Of a stretch of DNA of 64,000 nucleotides, positions 11,246-21,556 are shown piece after piece. Below the pieces are notes generated by a model. That model saw only the letters and a list, made by a program, of their open reading frames with translations, did not search any database and had not been told where the DNA came from. Made by a program: the position numbers and the translations under genes. The stretch covers positions 33,552,572 through 33,616,571 of the forward strand of contig CAIIXF020000012.1 of assembly GCA_903813345.2 (NCBI GenBank). Reading direction: 5' to 3'. The stretch's first letter is position 1. Every line of letters begins with the position of its first letter. Source of the DNA: Owenia fusiformis. Lineage: Eukaryota > Annelida > Polychaeta > Sabellida > Oweniidae.

Positions 11246-11322
11246 ATTTATTATCTGCCTACATGCAGTGGATCCCACAATCTCGGCATTTAGAACTAGA
11301 AGCCATGTGGCCACCATTATAG
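11246..11322 (+). pseudogene. DHX37: DHX37-like terminal exon, copy A
   Basis: After TTTCAG the exon reads (Y)LLSAYMQWIPQSRHLELEAM, then WPPL and TAG, matching the DHX37 C-terminus (WLPQAMHPDIEKAWPP). The exon is intact, but the transcript feeding it is broken upstream. Confidence 0.85.
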
Positions 11323-11890
11323 GACTGACAGTGTTGCTATGACAACACAGTTTATGCATTGGGTCCCTCAATCTCGGCACTTAGAAATAGAAGCCATGAG
11401 GCCACCATTATAGAACTGACAGTGTTGCGATGGCAACACAGTTTATGCAGCATATCTCACAATCTCGTCACTTACTAGAAGCCATGTGGCCACCGTTATA
11501 TGACTGACAGTGTCACTATGGCAACAAAGTTTATGCAGCGGATCGTACAATTTCGGCACTTAGAACTAGAAGCCATGTGGCCACCAATCACTATAGGACT
11601 GAAAGTGTCACTATGGCAACACGGTTTATGCAGTAGATCCCTCAATCTCGGCAGTTAGAACTAGAAGCAGTGTGGCCACCATTATGGGACTGACAGTATT
11701 GCTATGGCAACATGTTTTTTGCAGTGGCAAAATCTCGGCACTTAAAACTAGAACAAGGTGGTCATCAATATAGACAAGTGGCAGTGTTGCTATGGCAACA
11801 CTGTTTTTACAGTGGATCCTACAATTATGGCACTTAAAACTAGAAGCCATATGGTCAACGAAATAGGACTGGCAGTATTGCTATGGAAAC
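11265..11890 (+). repeat. About 90-bp tandem array of terminal-exon tail plus 3' flank (array 3, copy A)
   Basis: Seven imperfect units start near 11265, 11355, 11447, 11536, 11630, 11721 and 11811. Each carries the sequence for QW(I)PQSRHLELEAMWPP (GCAGTGGATCCC ... GCCATGTGGCCACC) and about 40 nt beyond the stop, with GTTGCTATGGCAACA, an inverted motif. The first unit is the real exon end; the others lie downstream of it. Confidence 0.85.
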
Positions 11891-12689
11891 ACAGTTTAAA
11901 ACATTGTAAATAATGTTGAATGACAGGCAGTGGTTATGATTGGGTGTTGCATGTACATACTAGGCATACTAGGAAAAATTATTTGAATATGAAATGAGAA
12001 ATTATTAAAAACAAATTAATGTTTCATTTGTGTTATGTAACTGTATATTAATTTTAATACTTCATACCAATCGAACTCCTGTATTTGGTAACTTAATGCC
12101 TGTCAGTTTGTCAACTAAAAATCTTCATGTTCTCATTTTCTGTCAACATGTACCAATGTTTCTTTTCATCAGACACTAGGATTTAAATCAAAACAAAAGT
12201 AGTAATTCCATGTCACTCTTATAACTCCATGTATTCCTACTGATGTTCTAGGTACATAACGAGCGGGAATATATAGTGTATCTAGGGAGCGTTCACCAAG
12301 GTCCGGGACCAGGATTGATACACGCTGTATTCATCCCGGACCCGCTTCTGAAAAGCAAACTCTATTTACATTTTACTCAATTCACGAAATATTTATTATA
12401 TTTCAAACTTTTTTTTTTATTTTAACTTTTAAATATCAATTCATTGATCTGCTCCGGAAAAATATGAGTTTGAAAGTTTCACAAACTTAAAAACTACCTT
12501 TTAAGACCGTGAAAAGGCGTACTTTAAAGTACGTATTTGAATTTTGGAATTTTATGAGGTATTATGTACCAAGAACCTCAGTAGGTATGGAAAACATCTG
12601 TCACTCGGGAGATACAAAACCTCCCAGTACATAACCCTTATATATCTCTTTTAAAGTACATTTAGAGAGCATTTAAATTATTTAATTCA
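11891..12689. other. Non-coding spacer downstream of copy A
   Basis: AT-rich spacer without a recognisable gene. It contains a hairpin-forming pair GGTCCGGGA / TCCCGGACC at about 12299-12347, repeated in the spacer of copy C near 56930. An ACTTTAAAGTACGT motif lies near 12520. Confidence 0.5.
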
Positions 12690-12935
12690 ATCATATATCA
12701 TCCCAATATCTTGTCCTTCACCATAGCTTCTATCCAAGTATTCTCTGTTTATTGTGTGGGACATTTTGTATCGTATTAAAATATTCAAGATTATAGGAAA
12801 AACTTTCATGTCGCTCTTTTTGAAAGAAAAATAATGATTGTTTGGTAAGCCAATTTTGTTTGGCCAGTATAACCATGACACACATTGAGGACAAGCAGCA
12901 CTGATAGCATTATTACTATGAAAACCAACACAAAG
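12690..12935 (-). pseudogene. FReD C-terminal fragment at A/B junction
   Basis: On the - strand the sequence reads HSNNAISAACPQCVSWLYWP, then NNHYFSFKKSDMKVFP, which aligns with the last ~50 residues of the FReD genes (FYSSNAKCPASAECVTWYHW ... KIDMKVCPK) and their 3' flank. The N-terminal three quarters of the domain are absent. Related fragments lie near 28310, 28690 and 57330, so the fragment belongs to the duplicated unit. Confidence 0.75.
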
Positions 12936-13212
12936 AATAAAGGTATGTAAGTGCTTGTATTGATCAATTAGGGCTGGGAAGAAAGGGAAGAGGAATGGAG
13001 CAGATTTTGGAATTCTAAATTTATAGAACTAAGAACTAATTGACTTATTTCAGTTTGTAAAGATTTCCAGTCTGAAATTGTAAAATTGATTAAAAATCAT
13101 GTTATTTCGAAAGACAGGTGAACTTTTACAACATTAACTTGCAAGAAGTTGTTACGCTGATGTGAAGTAGTAAATTGTGTTCTTTATTGGATCATTAAAT
13201 AACTTGTTTCAG

Positions 13213-13385
13213 TGGTCCAGGAAAAGGACAAAGACTCTAGTCAGAAGAAAACAAAAATTCCCAGGGTGCAACTTGATGATTATTCTGTTCTCCTTGAAGA
13301 TGATGAGTTGTCGGAGCAACATGGTGGTCTTGGTAACAACCAATCAGATGAAGAGCTCTCAGAGCCTGTTGACGATGATACTTTT
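13213..13385 (+). pseudogene. DHX37: DHX37-like exon, acidic linker, copy B
   Basis: Between TTTCAG and GTAAGA. It encodes VQEKDKDSSQKKTKIPRVQL, DDYSVLLEDDELSEQ and an Asp/Glu-rich tail ending DDDTF. It matches the DHX37 insert (LPQINLDHYSVL plus acidic stretch) between the two RecA lobes' motifs. This is the first exon of the gene visible in the window. Confidence 0.8.
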
Positions 13386-13743
13386 GTAAGATTATCAATA
13401 ATTTCTACAATAACTAGATTACTGATAAACGTTGAGATTATAACGTTCGTCAAAATTGGAAATGAAATTAGATAAAATTAAATTTGTGTCAAGACTTCAG
13501 AAAGTTTTCTACAAATGATAAAGATTATCTCCAAAATGAGATAATGTTCACTGGTTTGCCATCTTTTTACCCAACTGAAAATCTATGCATTCCACTTGAA
13601 GGTTTATACAAGTCTTGTTGTATTCAATTTATTGTATTCTATGATGGTATGATCAATTATATTGCCCAAGGAATAATTCCAATATTCTGGCCCTCATAGA
13701 ATAACCTCTACTTATTTTATTCTGGGATGATGTATCTTGGGAG

Positions 13744-13815
13744 TCAGGTGACTCACAGAACCCGATTTATGTCCTTCCACTCTACTCCATGTTACCAACA
13801 TATAAACAAGCCAAG
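13744..13815 (+). pseudogene. DHX37: DHX37-like exon (VLPLYSMLP), copy B
   Basis: A 72-nt exon. The acceptor choice GAG/TCAGGTGAC keeps phase 0 and gives SGDSQNPIYVLPLYSMLPTY, then KQAK, matching DHX37 (LHVLPLYSLLAPEKQAQ). A CAG three bases on would give the wrong frame. The donor is GTAAAT. Confidence 0.75.
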
Positions 13816-14133
13816 GTAAATATCTTATCTTATTCATATTGCTTCCTGTTCAGATTAATTTTGAGTTTTTGCATTTATTTGGGTTCGATCAATGTTTTTA
13901 GTGATTTGCTTTTTATTTTTGAGAAAAATAGCTAGATGACCCGAATAAGTGATTCCTATATGCTGGGATTGTCGGAGTCAACAGGAAGGGCAAAGCAAGC
14001 CATATGATACAAAAAATCAATTCTGTTAAAGATAAGTTCGCAGTTTTGGGATTGCTGTGCATTTGTATGAAATATAACTACAGTATATTCTCAAAGTTAT
14101 TCTGGAAAATCCTATGTATTATGTATATTGTAG

Positions 14134-14241
14134 GTGTTTGAGGCGCCCCCTGATGGCCATAGACTAGTAGTAGTTGCTACAAATGTGGCAGAAACTTCAC
14201 TCACAATACCAAACATTAAATATGTGGTTGACACTGGAAAG
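14134..14241 (+). pseudogene. DHX37: DHX37-like exon with helicase motif V, copy B
   Basis: A 108-nt exon after TTGTAG. It encodes [20 protein letters not shown], then [28 protein letters not shown] is the DEAH-family motif V, which contacts NTP and RNA in the second RecA domain. The donor is GTAGGT; just after it is a short partial duplication of the exon sequence (TGTGGCAGAAACGTCAC). Confidence 0.92.
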
Positions 14242-14655
14242 GTAGGTAAATGTGGCAGAAACGTCACTTACAATACCAAACGTTCACACTGGAAAAGTAG
14301 TAGATTAAGTTTAAATCATTATGTCTTCAATGAAATTCCCAAATATTTCTCAGAAAGTAGATCTAGATAAATACTGACAAGAAAAATATCAAAAGTTGTT
14401 GAATATGTTCCTGGTTCAACAAGAGAGAATATTTGGTTAATAATGTTTTTTTGGTTCATTTAGTTCCTGATTTCTTAAGCATAGATGTATAGATCCATTG
14501 TTAAAACTTGATATTTTTTGATTCTGTACTAGTAAAGCTTTTTGAACACCTGCTAATTTAAACACTTTTTGCTGGTCCCAGTGGTGGTCAGACTAGCTAG
14601 ATGGGTTTTACTGTATATGAATATTAGTGGAATTATTTCATTGCTCATCTTTCAG

Positions 14656-14780
14656 GTGAAGACAAAGTTCTATGATAAAGTGACAGGAGTGTCCTCCTTT
14701 AAGATCACATGGACATCTAAGGCATCAGCCAATCAGAGGGCAGGAAGAGCTGGTCGAACAGGTCCGGGTCACTGCTACAG
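14656..14780 (+). pseudogene. DHX37: DHX37-like exon with helicase motif VI, copy B
   Basis: A 125-nt exon after TTTCAG. It encodes [20 protein letters not shown], then [28 protein letters not shown] is motif VI with the arginine finger of DEAH helicases. It ends TAC AG before GTAAGG, phase 2. Confidence 0.92.
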
Positions 14781-15275
14781 GTAAGGTTGCATCTGATTTT
14801 GCACTTGTAAAAAGTCACAAGTGTGTAGCCTCAATTTAGGGAGGCAAAGTTAAATATAGGCGAGGCAAAGATGAATAGGTGAGACAAAACTGAATTAGAC
14901 AGTATCTTAGTTTCAGTTGAGAGTTAGGCTGATGCCTCACCTGCCTCATATCTGGCTAGGCCCATGCTAGAATTTAAATCCATTAAAGGTAATTGGAAGA
15001 ATTGAAACTAATAGTTTGGCATAGTGGTTTCTATACAGTGACCAAGATTACAAGCCATGTGCATATAATGTCCACCCATTTGATCTCAGATGACTGTCAT
15101 TGAAATTTTCCAACTTTTCTTGGTTTTGAGATTTAAGTGATTTTGAAGTCAGTCACATTTGTATATATCACTGAGTATGTTGTTTAGAACTCACCTTGTG
15201 AGTGGTGTATTCTTCATGTATAATTTGGCTGTACATGTTCAGTGAGTAATTTTTTCATTGACAAATGTGTTGCAG

Positions 15276-15372
15276 GTTGTATTCATCAGCTGTATTCAAT
15301 GACTAATTTGAACTGTTCTCTTCCCCAGAGATCACTAGACGTCCAGTAGATGACCTTCTGCTCCTAATGAAG
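15276..15372 (+). pseudogene. DHX37: DHX37-like exon with in-frame TAA, copy B
   Basis: Between TTGCAG and GTGAGT. It reads LYSSAVFND, stop (TAA at 15304-15306), FELFSSPEITRRPVDDLLLL, MK. DHX37 has no residue at the stop position (AVFGDFEQF), so this is an inserted stop codon rather than a substitution. Confidence 0.88.
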
Positions 15373-15665
15373 GTGAGTATAAAGAGGGGGAAATACCCAG
15401 AATTCATAGGTGAACCTATTGAAAATCTTCTTTACTAGTATACTGAGATTCATATTTTAATATGAATAAAATTCATGGTTCATATTTTAATTCTTGGACC
15501 CTAGTATTATTCCATGATTCCATGAACACTTGAGTGAAACTTCTTTACATAGAAGTCATCTTTTAATGATATTGTTACTGACTGTTTTGTGAAAAAATAC
15601 TGTATGTCACTGTAGTTTTAATAAATCAAAACGTTTATTTAGGAGCTTTTCTTATGTTATTGCAG

Positions 15666-15731
15666 GATCTCAATATTGATAAAGTGGTGAATTTCCCATT
15701 TCCTAGCCCTCCAGATAGACTAGCTTTGAAG
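15666..15731 (+). pseudogene. DHX37: DHX37-like exon (VNFPFPSPP), copy B
   Basis: A 66-nt phase-0 exon between ATTGCAG and GTAGGC. It encodes DLNIDKVVNFPFPSPPDRLA, LK, matching DHX37 (NVEKVINFPFPTPP) at the start of the winged-helix region. Confidence 0.88.
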
Positions 15732-15992
15732 GTAGGCTTTTTTTAATTTACAAGTTTATTTCAAAAAATCATTGAATCTTTAAAAAAGATTGAATTGCCA
15801 ACGTTAATAGATTAGCATTAGTGGTATTTTCCATTTGGTAATATGTAGTGGGACTCTGGAAAGTGTTATAAATATTGAAGTGTTTCACTTTATAGGTCTC
15901 ACTGCAGAATGTATCTGATATTTGAACAAAACAAACTATTGCCTTGATATTTGAAGATACAGATATCTTGACATTGATGTAATTCATTTTAG

Positions 15993-16150
15993 GCTGCTGG
16001 AAAATTACTGCTATCACTAGGGGCCTTGGAGGCCCCTGCTAAACCTCAAAAACCCACACGAAAATCCCAGAGAGCTGAAATGGACAATCCTAGTGCATGG
16101 CATGGCATGTTTCCCAGTGGCTCCTCGATATGGCAAGATGCTATCTCTTG
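15993..16150 (+). pseudogene. DHX37: DHX37-like exon with frameshift, copy B
   Basis: It starts in frame as AAGKLLLSLGALEAPAKPQK, but the conserved continuation MACFPVAPRYGKMLSL is in another frame. The exon is 158 nt, whereas the phases of its neighbours require 3n+1. An indel somewhere between the two blocks is therefore fixed in this copy. Confidence 0.82.
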
Positions 16151-16314
16151 GTACGTAGACACTTAGAATACATGAAACATACTAGCTGTAATATATGCGA
16201 AATCATTGCAGTAATGTAGTTTGAATTACTGCCGATAGGTGACACCAACGTTTTTCTTTGAACAAATATTCACTCTCAAAATAATCTAAAATCTGAAATG
16301 GCATTGTTTTTTAG

Positions 16315-16481
16315 GCCATCAACACAACCTTCTGCCCTATGTGATAGCCCTAGTCGCTGCCCTGTCTGTGCAAGAACCTTTTGTGGAGATAGGAGAGCCA
16401 CCTATTGGTGAAGCTGAGAAGCAAGCATGGAAGAATCGGGTTGGAAAAATGGTCATGTTGAAGGAGACATGGGCTGGGCAG
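16315..16481 (+). pseudogene. DHX37: DHX37-like exon (LPYVIALVAALSV), copy B
   Basis: Between TTTTAG and GTATAT. It encodes HQHNLLPYVIALVAALSVQE, then PFVEIGEPP and ends KETWAGQ, matching the ratchet-like region of DHX37. The phase-0 end joins directly to G-Q-S-A-L-L of the array 1 exon. Confidence 0.87.
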
Positions 16482-16517
16482 GTATATTATATTAGCCAAC
16501 TCTTACATTTATCAACA

Positions 16518-16827
16518 TACCCTCCACTCCAAAAGTTTGGCAACAGAACGTTTTAATTTGATAGTATATCAAATACTGTCAATGAATTTAGTTCCTGAGT
16601 TACAATTGTTCAGAAATATATGACTGATGAATTGTTTTGTTACTATTAGAAGAGGTGACATCTTGACTTGTCACATGTTGACAGGTGACATGTTGTTATG
16701 GTCTCCAACTTTTTTGTGGACTGTGATCGGCATTCGGCATCTGTAACAAATGTCATTAAATTGCGACACAAAAACATGCTTTCATATGTGATCAATCTTA
16801 AACTTACATTTTGGGAGGGGAGTGTAT
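16518..16827. mobile_element. MITE with TACGGTCCCCTCCAAAAGTTTGG-type ends (copy B)
   Basis: The left end TACCCTCCACTCCAAAAGTT and the right end ATTTTGGGAGGGGAGTGTAT are diverged inverted repeats. Better preserved relatives lie at 29344-29697 and 58009-58360. No ORF. In copies C and D the left end of this element is exactly where the missing helicase exons were removed. Confidence 0.6.
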
Positions 16828-17080
16828 ATCTTTATTTAACTTTAAGTTGAAGAATAGAGTGTTTAGGAATTGAATTGCAAGTCTGCACCTATATTGAAAC
16901 CTATATATTGACCAGTTCTGAACTCACTCTGAGGGTGTCTCATGGTGTTACTGTTTTTTCATGTACATACCTTTTGAAGAGAATAAATAAAATAAATAAG
17001 TAAAAAGATAAATTGATAAACTTGAGCTATTGGTCATCCAACTCACCTCTTTTTGTATTATATTATTAATACATTTTCAG

Positions 17081-17359
17081 GGCCAAAGTGCATTGCTAGT
17101 GGACCTGATGGTGCTTTTGAAGGCAGTAGGAGCATGTGAATTCAGTTTTACTGTATTATTAATACATTTTCAGGGCCAACGTGCATTGCTAGGGGACCTG
17201 ATGGTGCTTATGAAGGCAGTTGGAGCATGTGAATACTGTTGTACTGTATTATTAATACATTTTCAGGGCCTAAGTGCATTGCTAGGTGACCTGATGGTGT
17301 TTTTGAAGGCAGTTGGAGCATGTGAATACTGTTGTACTGTATTATTAATACATTTTCAG
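17081..17359 (+). repeat. 93-bp tandem array of acceptor plus partial exon (array 1, copy B)
   Basis: Unit starts at 17081, 17174, 17267 and then the full exon at 17360 are exactly 93 bp apart. Every unit carries its own TACATTTTCAG acceptor. 93 nt is 31 codons, and the frame stays open across the intron-derived parts (read as [10 protein letters not shown]). Confidence 0.92.
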
Positions 17360-17475
17360 GGCCAAAGTGCATTGCTAGGGGACCTGATGGTGCTTTTGAA
17401 GGCAGTTGGAGTATGTGAATATGCTGGCTGCTCCACAGACTTCTGCTTCCAACATGGCATAAGGCATAAAGCAAT
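17360..17475 (+). pseudogene. DHX37: DHX37-like exon, 5' part, split by transposon (copy B)
   Basis: [24 protein letters not shown] and on to IRHKA, then interrupted at GCAAT by the element starting AGAGACCTTAAGAT. The exon resumes at 20576 ([13 protein letters not shown]) and ends at 20616 before GTATGG. The AAT trinucleotide flanks both sides. Confidence 0.9.
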
Positions 17476-18234
17476 AGAGACCTTAAGATATACGGACGAC
17501 CTGTATGTGTACCTGTAATTACACGTACACGTACAGGTTTTTTTAAATGTTCCTTTTGAGCGCCTAAAACAAGTCCTTAGTCACTCGTCGACGTGTACGT
17601 GTACGAAACAAGGAATTAGTGATTATCTGGTGATGAAAGTATGCAATTTTAAATCGGCCTACACACATATCCATAGTGATTCTGTATGGGGGAAGTGTAA
17701 TTTGCTTAAGGCATACAGATATACCAATGGGTGTTAGGTGTTTGGCTGAGGTAAAGATTTTTTATTTATTTCCAATTGTTGCTATGTAGATATTTGATAA
17801 CTGTGGTTCTGTCTGCCAGCCTGTCAGACTGCCATCTTAAAAAAGAATTCAAACAATAATTTGAAAGAAATTAAAAGAAAAAAATTGCGACAAAAAATTT
17901 GAACAAAAAAAGGAATTTTGATTAAAAAGTGATATTCGATGGGTTGGGACATTTTTTGCTAAAATATGATATCTTAATCCACATATCAAATATATATCTT
18001 CACATGATATTCGATCTATATCCTTGCAACCATGGGATAATATAGGAATATCTTATGGTTTTTTAAAAATATCATTTATATCCATGAGTGGATATATGAT
18101 ATCTTCATGAGCGCAGTTGATGAGTGACGATATTGATATCAATGAATGGATATAAATGATATTTTTTTAAAACCATCGGATTGTCCGTTTATCCCAGGGA
18201 AATCATTACCCATTAATGTCCATGAGTTGATATA

Positions 18235-19227
18235 CAGGGTGACCGGAAAAAAAGGAGACCATTGAAGTAATCAATTTCTCCTAAACTAGACAAGTGCCAT
18301 CAATGAAATTTTGCATACACTGGAACAGTTATATGGAAATTTGTTACTGAAGGTTTCAATACAAGCATTCAACTGGTCCAGGAGCTATGATCATTTACAT
18401 AACATGCTCCAAATAGGCACAATTGAGACCAACGCAGAGTTGGATTCATATGGCAAACTACCCTTACATGTTCTGCCCTCTATGGCATTATTATGGCATT
18501 ACATATAGCAGTGATTGCCTTCTTTAGGTCAACAATAGTCTGAGGATTGTTTTGGTATAGATTGTCTTTCAAATATCCATACAAAAAGAAATCAGCAGGA
18601 TTCAAGTCTAGGCTGTAATGGCAATGAAGGGTTATCTGACATGTGGTTCATCATCCTGTTGCCAAAGTGCTGATTTACCAAATCTTAAGAGTCACTTTAG
18701 GTATTGGGCATAGTGCCATGTTACTAAAACCACTATATGGCACAATTAAATCCCATATGAAAACCAAGGGCTGCCCAAAACCTCCTTAGGATGATACTGT
18801 AACTGAGTGGGACCACTGAGTCAGAAGCCATAGGTCAGATAAGCTTCGTCTCCATACACCTCAAATTTGAATCCACCTGATTTCTTTTTGTGGGGCAATT
18901 TGAAAGACAATGTGTACCAAAACAATCCTGAGACAATTGCTGACCTAAAGGTGGCAATAAATGCTAAATGTAATGCCATAACAAGGTCGGAATATGTAAG
19001 GGTATTTGCCAAATGTATCCAGCTCTGCGTTGGTCTCAATTGCGCCTATTTGGAGCATGTTATGTAAATGATCATAGCTCCTGAACCAGTTGACTGCTTG
19101 TATTGACACTTTCAGGAACAAATTTCCATAGAGCTGTCCTGATGTATGCAAAATTTCATTGATGTCACTAGTCTATTTTAGGAGATATTGCCTATTTCAA
19201 TGGTCTCCTTTTTTTCCGGTCACCCTG
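18235..19227. mobile_element. Nested Tc1/mariner-like foldback element, 993 bp
   Basis: Ends are CAGGGTGACCGGAAAAAAAG and its inverse, flanked by TA on both sides (18233-18234, 19228-19229). The two arms are inverted copies over about 400 bp each, leaving only about 200 bp of unpaired centre. The right arm encodes NPPDFFLWGNLKDNVYQNNP and ADLKVAI, the C-terminal signature of Tc1/mariner-type transposases. The left arm encodes the same stretch on the - strand in degenerate form. No catalytic domain is complete. Confidence 0.8.
18867..19067 (+). pseudogene. Tc1/mariner-like transposase C-terminal remnant
   Basis: The 66-residue frame opens MNPPDFFLWGNLKDNVYQNN and continues into the inverted repeat, ending at a stop. 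DFFLWG-LKD-VY is typical of the end of the transposase catalytic domain. The N-terminal DNA-binding part and most of the DDE/D core are absent, so it cannot be active. Confidence 0.7.
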
Positions 19228-20616
19228 TATGATAGCTTCACAAGTAAGCGCAGTGAATGAGAAAAGATATTGATATCCATGAGTGGATATAAATTATATT
19301 TTTTCAAAGCCATAGGATTGTCCGTACATATATCCCCCGCTGTATATCTCTCGCTCCAATATTCCGGGAAAACGTTTTTGTTCAGTGTAGAAACAGTCAA
19401 TTTTTTATATGTTATATCTTGCAAAAGCGAAACTGTCAAAATGGATGCAGCAGACTGTAGCATTTCTTTTGATCAAAATGTTGATGTTTTTTTTTCGAAA
19501 ATAATGAGAATGAGAACACTTTAAAAAACAAATCTGCACTATTGTTGTCCTAAAAAACGCACTCGTGAAATCTTACTTGTCATGAGATAAATCAGTTATA
19601 CGATGCTCGGTTTTTAATATGGGGTATATCCCTCGGGAAATATGATATCTTACCTCGGACCGTCCGGGCCCTCGGTAAGATATCTATATCCCCCTTAGCA
19701 AGATAGGATATATCCCAAATACAGAACCTCCCATAACCCTCATTCATCCCATGGTTGCAAGGATATAGATAAAATATCACCTGAAGATATATTTGATATG
19801 TGGATCAAGATATCATATTTTAGCAAAAAACAACCATCGAATATCACTTTTGAAACCATCGAATCTCACTTTTTCATACTAGAAATCTTGAAACCATCGA
19901 GTATCACTTTTTATATTAAAAGTGATATTCCATGGTTTCAAAAGTGATATTTGATGGTTTCGATTTTTCTAAATTTTCGTATACTTTACATCAAACAACT
20001 GATCAACAGAACAAAACAGTCTGGCATGTAAAGGAGAAAGCGAAATAGTCTAGTCTGCCGCGCCGGAACAGTATGGCTTTCACATAAGTGTATACGAATA
20101 CGAATTGCCATTATTTCATACTTGAAATTATCTGCAACTTTACCCATAGGATTCGTTATTTATTGAACCATAGCACATACACAGCTATTCGACAGATATG
20201 TTACTTTTAAATTAATAACATAAATAAACAGCACATTGCTTTTTTAGTCATTTATCAATGGTTCAAAACTCACGTTCCAACCAACCTGTAAAGTGCCAAA
20301 TTCACGTCTTGCCGCTCGTGTAAAATGAATGAGACCGTGAAATAAATAGTACATAGTTATGTAATACTGATCTCACTCACAATCTTTCGCGTACAGGTTC
20401 ACAACAAGACGACAAAAACGCCCGGCGCTATTGAATTTACACGTCAATGGGATTATAAAACAAGTCAGGCGTGTCGAATGGAGCATAAAGTTACATGATT
20501 TGTTGCGCGTGCATCATGTTTCACGTACAGGTACAGGTACAGGTTACTATTTGGTGCAATCTTAAGGTCTCTAATGATTGAAATACGTAAACTCAGATCT
20601 CAGCTCACCAAAGCAG

Positions 20617-21556
20617 GTATGGAAGGGTCATGTTTCTATGAATGATTGTAGCATTTTTTGCTCACACAGTAAGCATATGGAATAACTAAGCATCTTTGTG
20701 TCCATCAGTCTGTTCTTCTGCCAACATAGGTGGTACAAATTAAAACTGCTTTTTGTATTAAGAAGTGTCTACATTCATTTTTATGTCACCATCAGAAATT
20801 GTGACATATTGTTATGGTCTCCAAGTTTTTTGTAGCCTTTGTTCGGCATTTGGCATTCAAAGGTAGGCAGATTTGACAGGGTTCGGGTTGACAGATTTGA
20901 TTTATGTTTTATAGGCTGATATCTTATGTCTAGGAAAACTCAATATGACTGCTTATTTCGAAGTTACCCCACTTTTTGTAAAAAATAATCTTTGATGACT
21001 CAAATACAAGTAGTCGCATTTAGTTCAAATTGGCTGATGCCTAAGGACATAGAAGATTCAAGATGGCTGCCAATTTTCACAATTGCTCCAAATTTTTGGG
21101 TAACAGCGTTATTTTTGTTAACTAAGATAAAAGTTGTCAGATTTGGTTTAAACTTAAAACCCTAATGTCTTGGAGAAATAGGATTTCTATCCACTCAATT
21201 CAAAGTGGCTGACATTTTTCTTAAAAAATGTAATTTTTGATTTCTCAATATTTGTATAATGTCAATTTTTTTAATATATAACAACCAGCCGATTCTTGTG
21301 GTGATTGTTGAAAGACCAAAATGGCACATTTAGGGTTCTTTGCCATTACCTAGTAAATAGGTAGAATAAGATCTGGAAATGGCAATAAGTGGGATGACAT
21401 AAAGGGGTCTTTGAGGATAGGTAGATTAAAATCTGACAATAAATTGACAATTTAAGATAGAATAAATCACATAATCAAAGTCACGTATAACTCCATACAT
21501 TTCTTTAATAGTATATTTAAATTTTGAAGTCATTTATTATCCTATTATGTTCCCCT
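20617..21556. other. Non-coding intron stretch before FReD gene B
   Basis: Homologous to 782-1823, and nearly identical to 59329-60298. No gene is seen. On the - strand it is the 3' flank of FReD gene B, with a candidate AATAAA signal at 21533-21538. Confidence 0.55.

Larger units (their letters stand above)
625..11322 (+). pseudogene. DHX37: DHX37-like 3' half, copy A, degenerate
   Basis: Seven exon-like blocks follow, in order, the C-terminal half of the DEAH-box RNA helicase DHX37, which acts in nucleolar 18S rRNA maturation. They lie at 625-781, 6841-6961, 8589-8652, 9303-9417, 9727-9864, 10414-10582 and 11246-11322, plus a remnant at 10628-10695. Junctions agree in phase with the other copies. 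Two lesions argue against function: an in-frame TAG in exon 10414-10582, where copy C reads GAG, and a deletion that removed the last long intron and the acceptor and start of the penultimate exon. A FReD gene on the opposite strand occupies the first intron. The 5' half of the gene is not in the window upstream. Family identity rests on remembered DHX37 sequence, not on a search. Confidence 0.8.
17476..20572. mobile_element. 3.1 kb DNA transposon with AGAGACCTTAAGAT inverted ends, inserted in an exon
   Basis: The left end is AGAGACCTTAAGAT and the right end ATCTTAAGGTCTCT, a perfect 14-bp inverted repeat, with AAT duplicated at the target (17473-17475 and 20573-20575). Subterminal ACCTGTACGTGTAC-like motifs occur near both ends (17505-17600, 20518-20545). 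Interior arms at about 17930-18040 and 19740-19860 are also inverted copies of each other. It has no transposase of its own that I can see. A 3-bp target duplication is compatible with PIF/Harbinger, but this is only a suggestion. A second element is nested at 18235-19227. Confidence 0.8.

Noticed and set aside
17081-17475. CRISPR-like regular repeat array
   Set aside because: Units are contiguous near-identical copies with no unique spacers, and each contains a splice acceptor and coding sequence of a eukaryotic gene.
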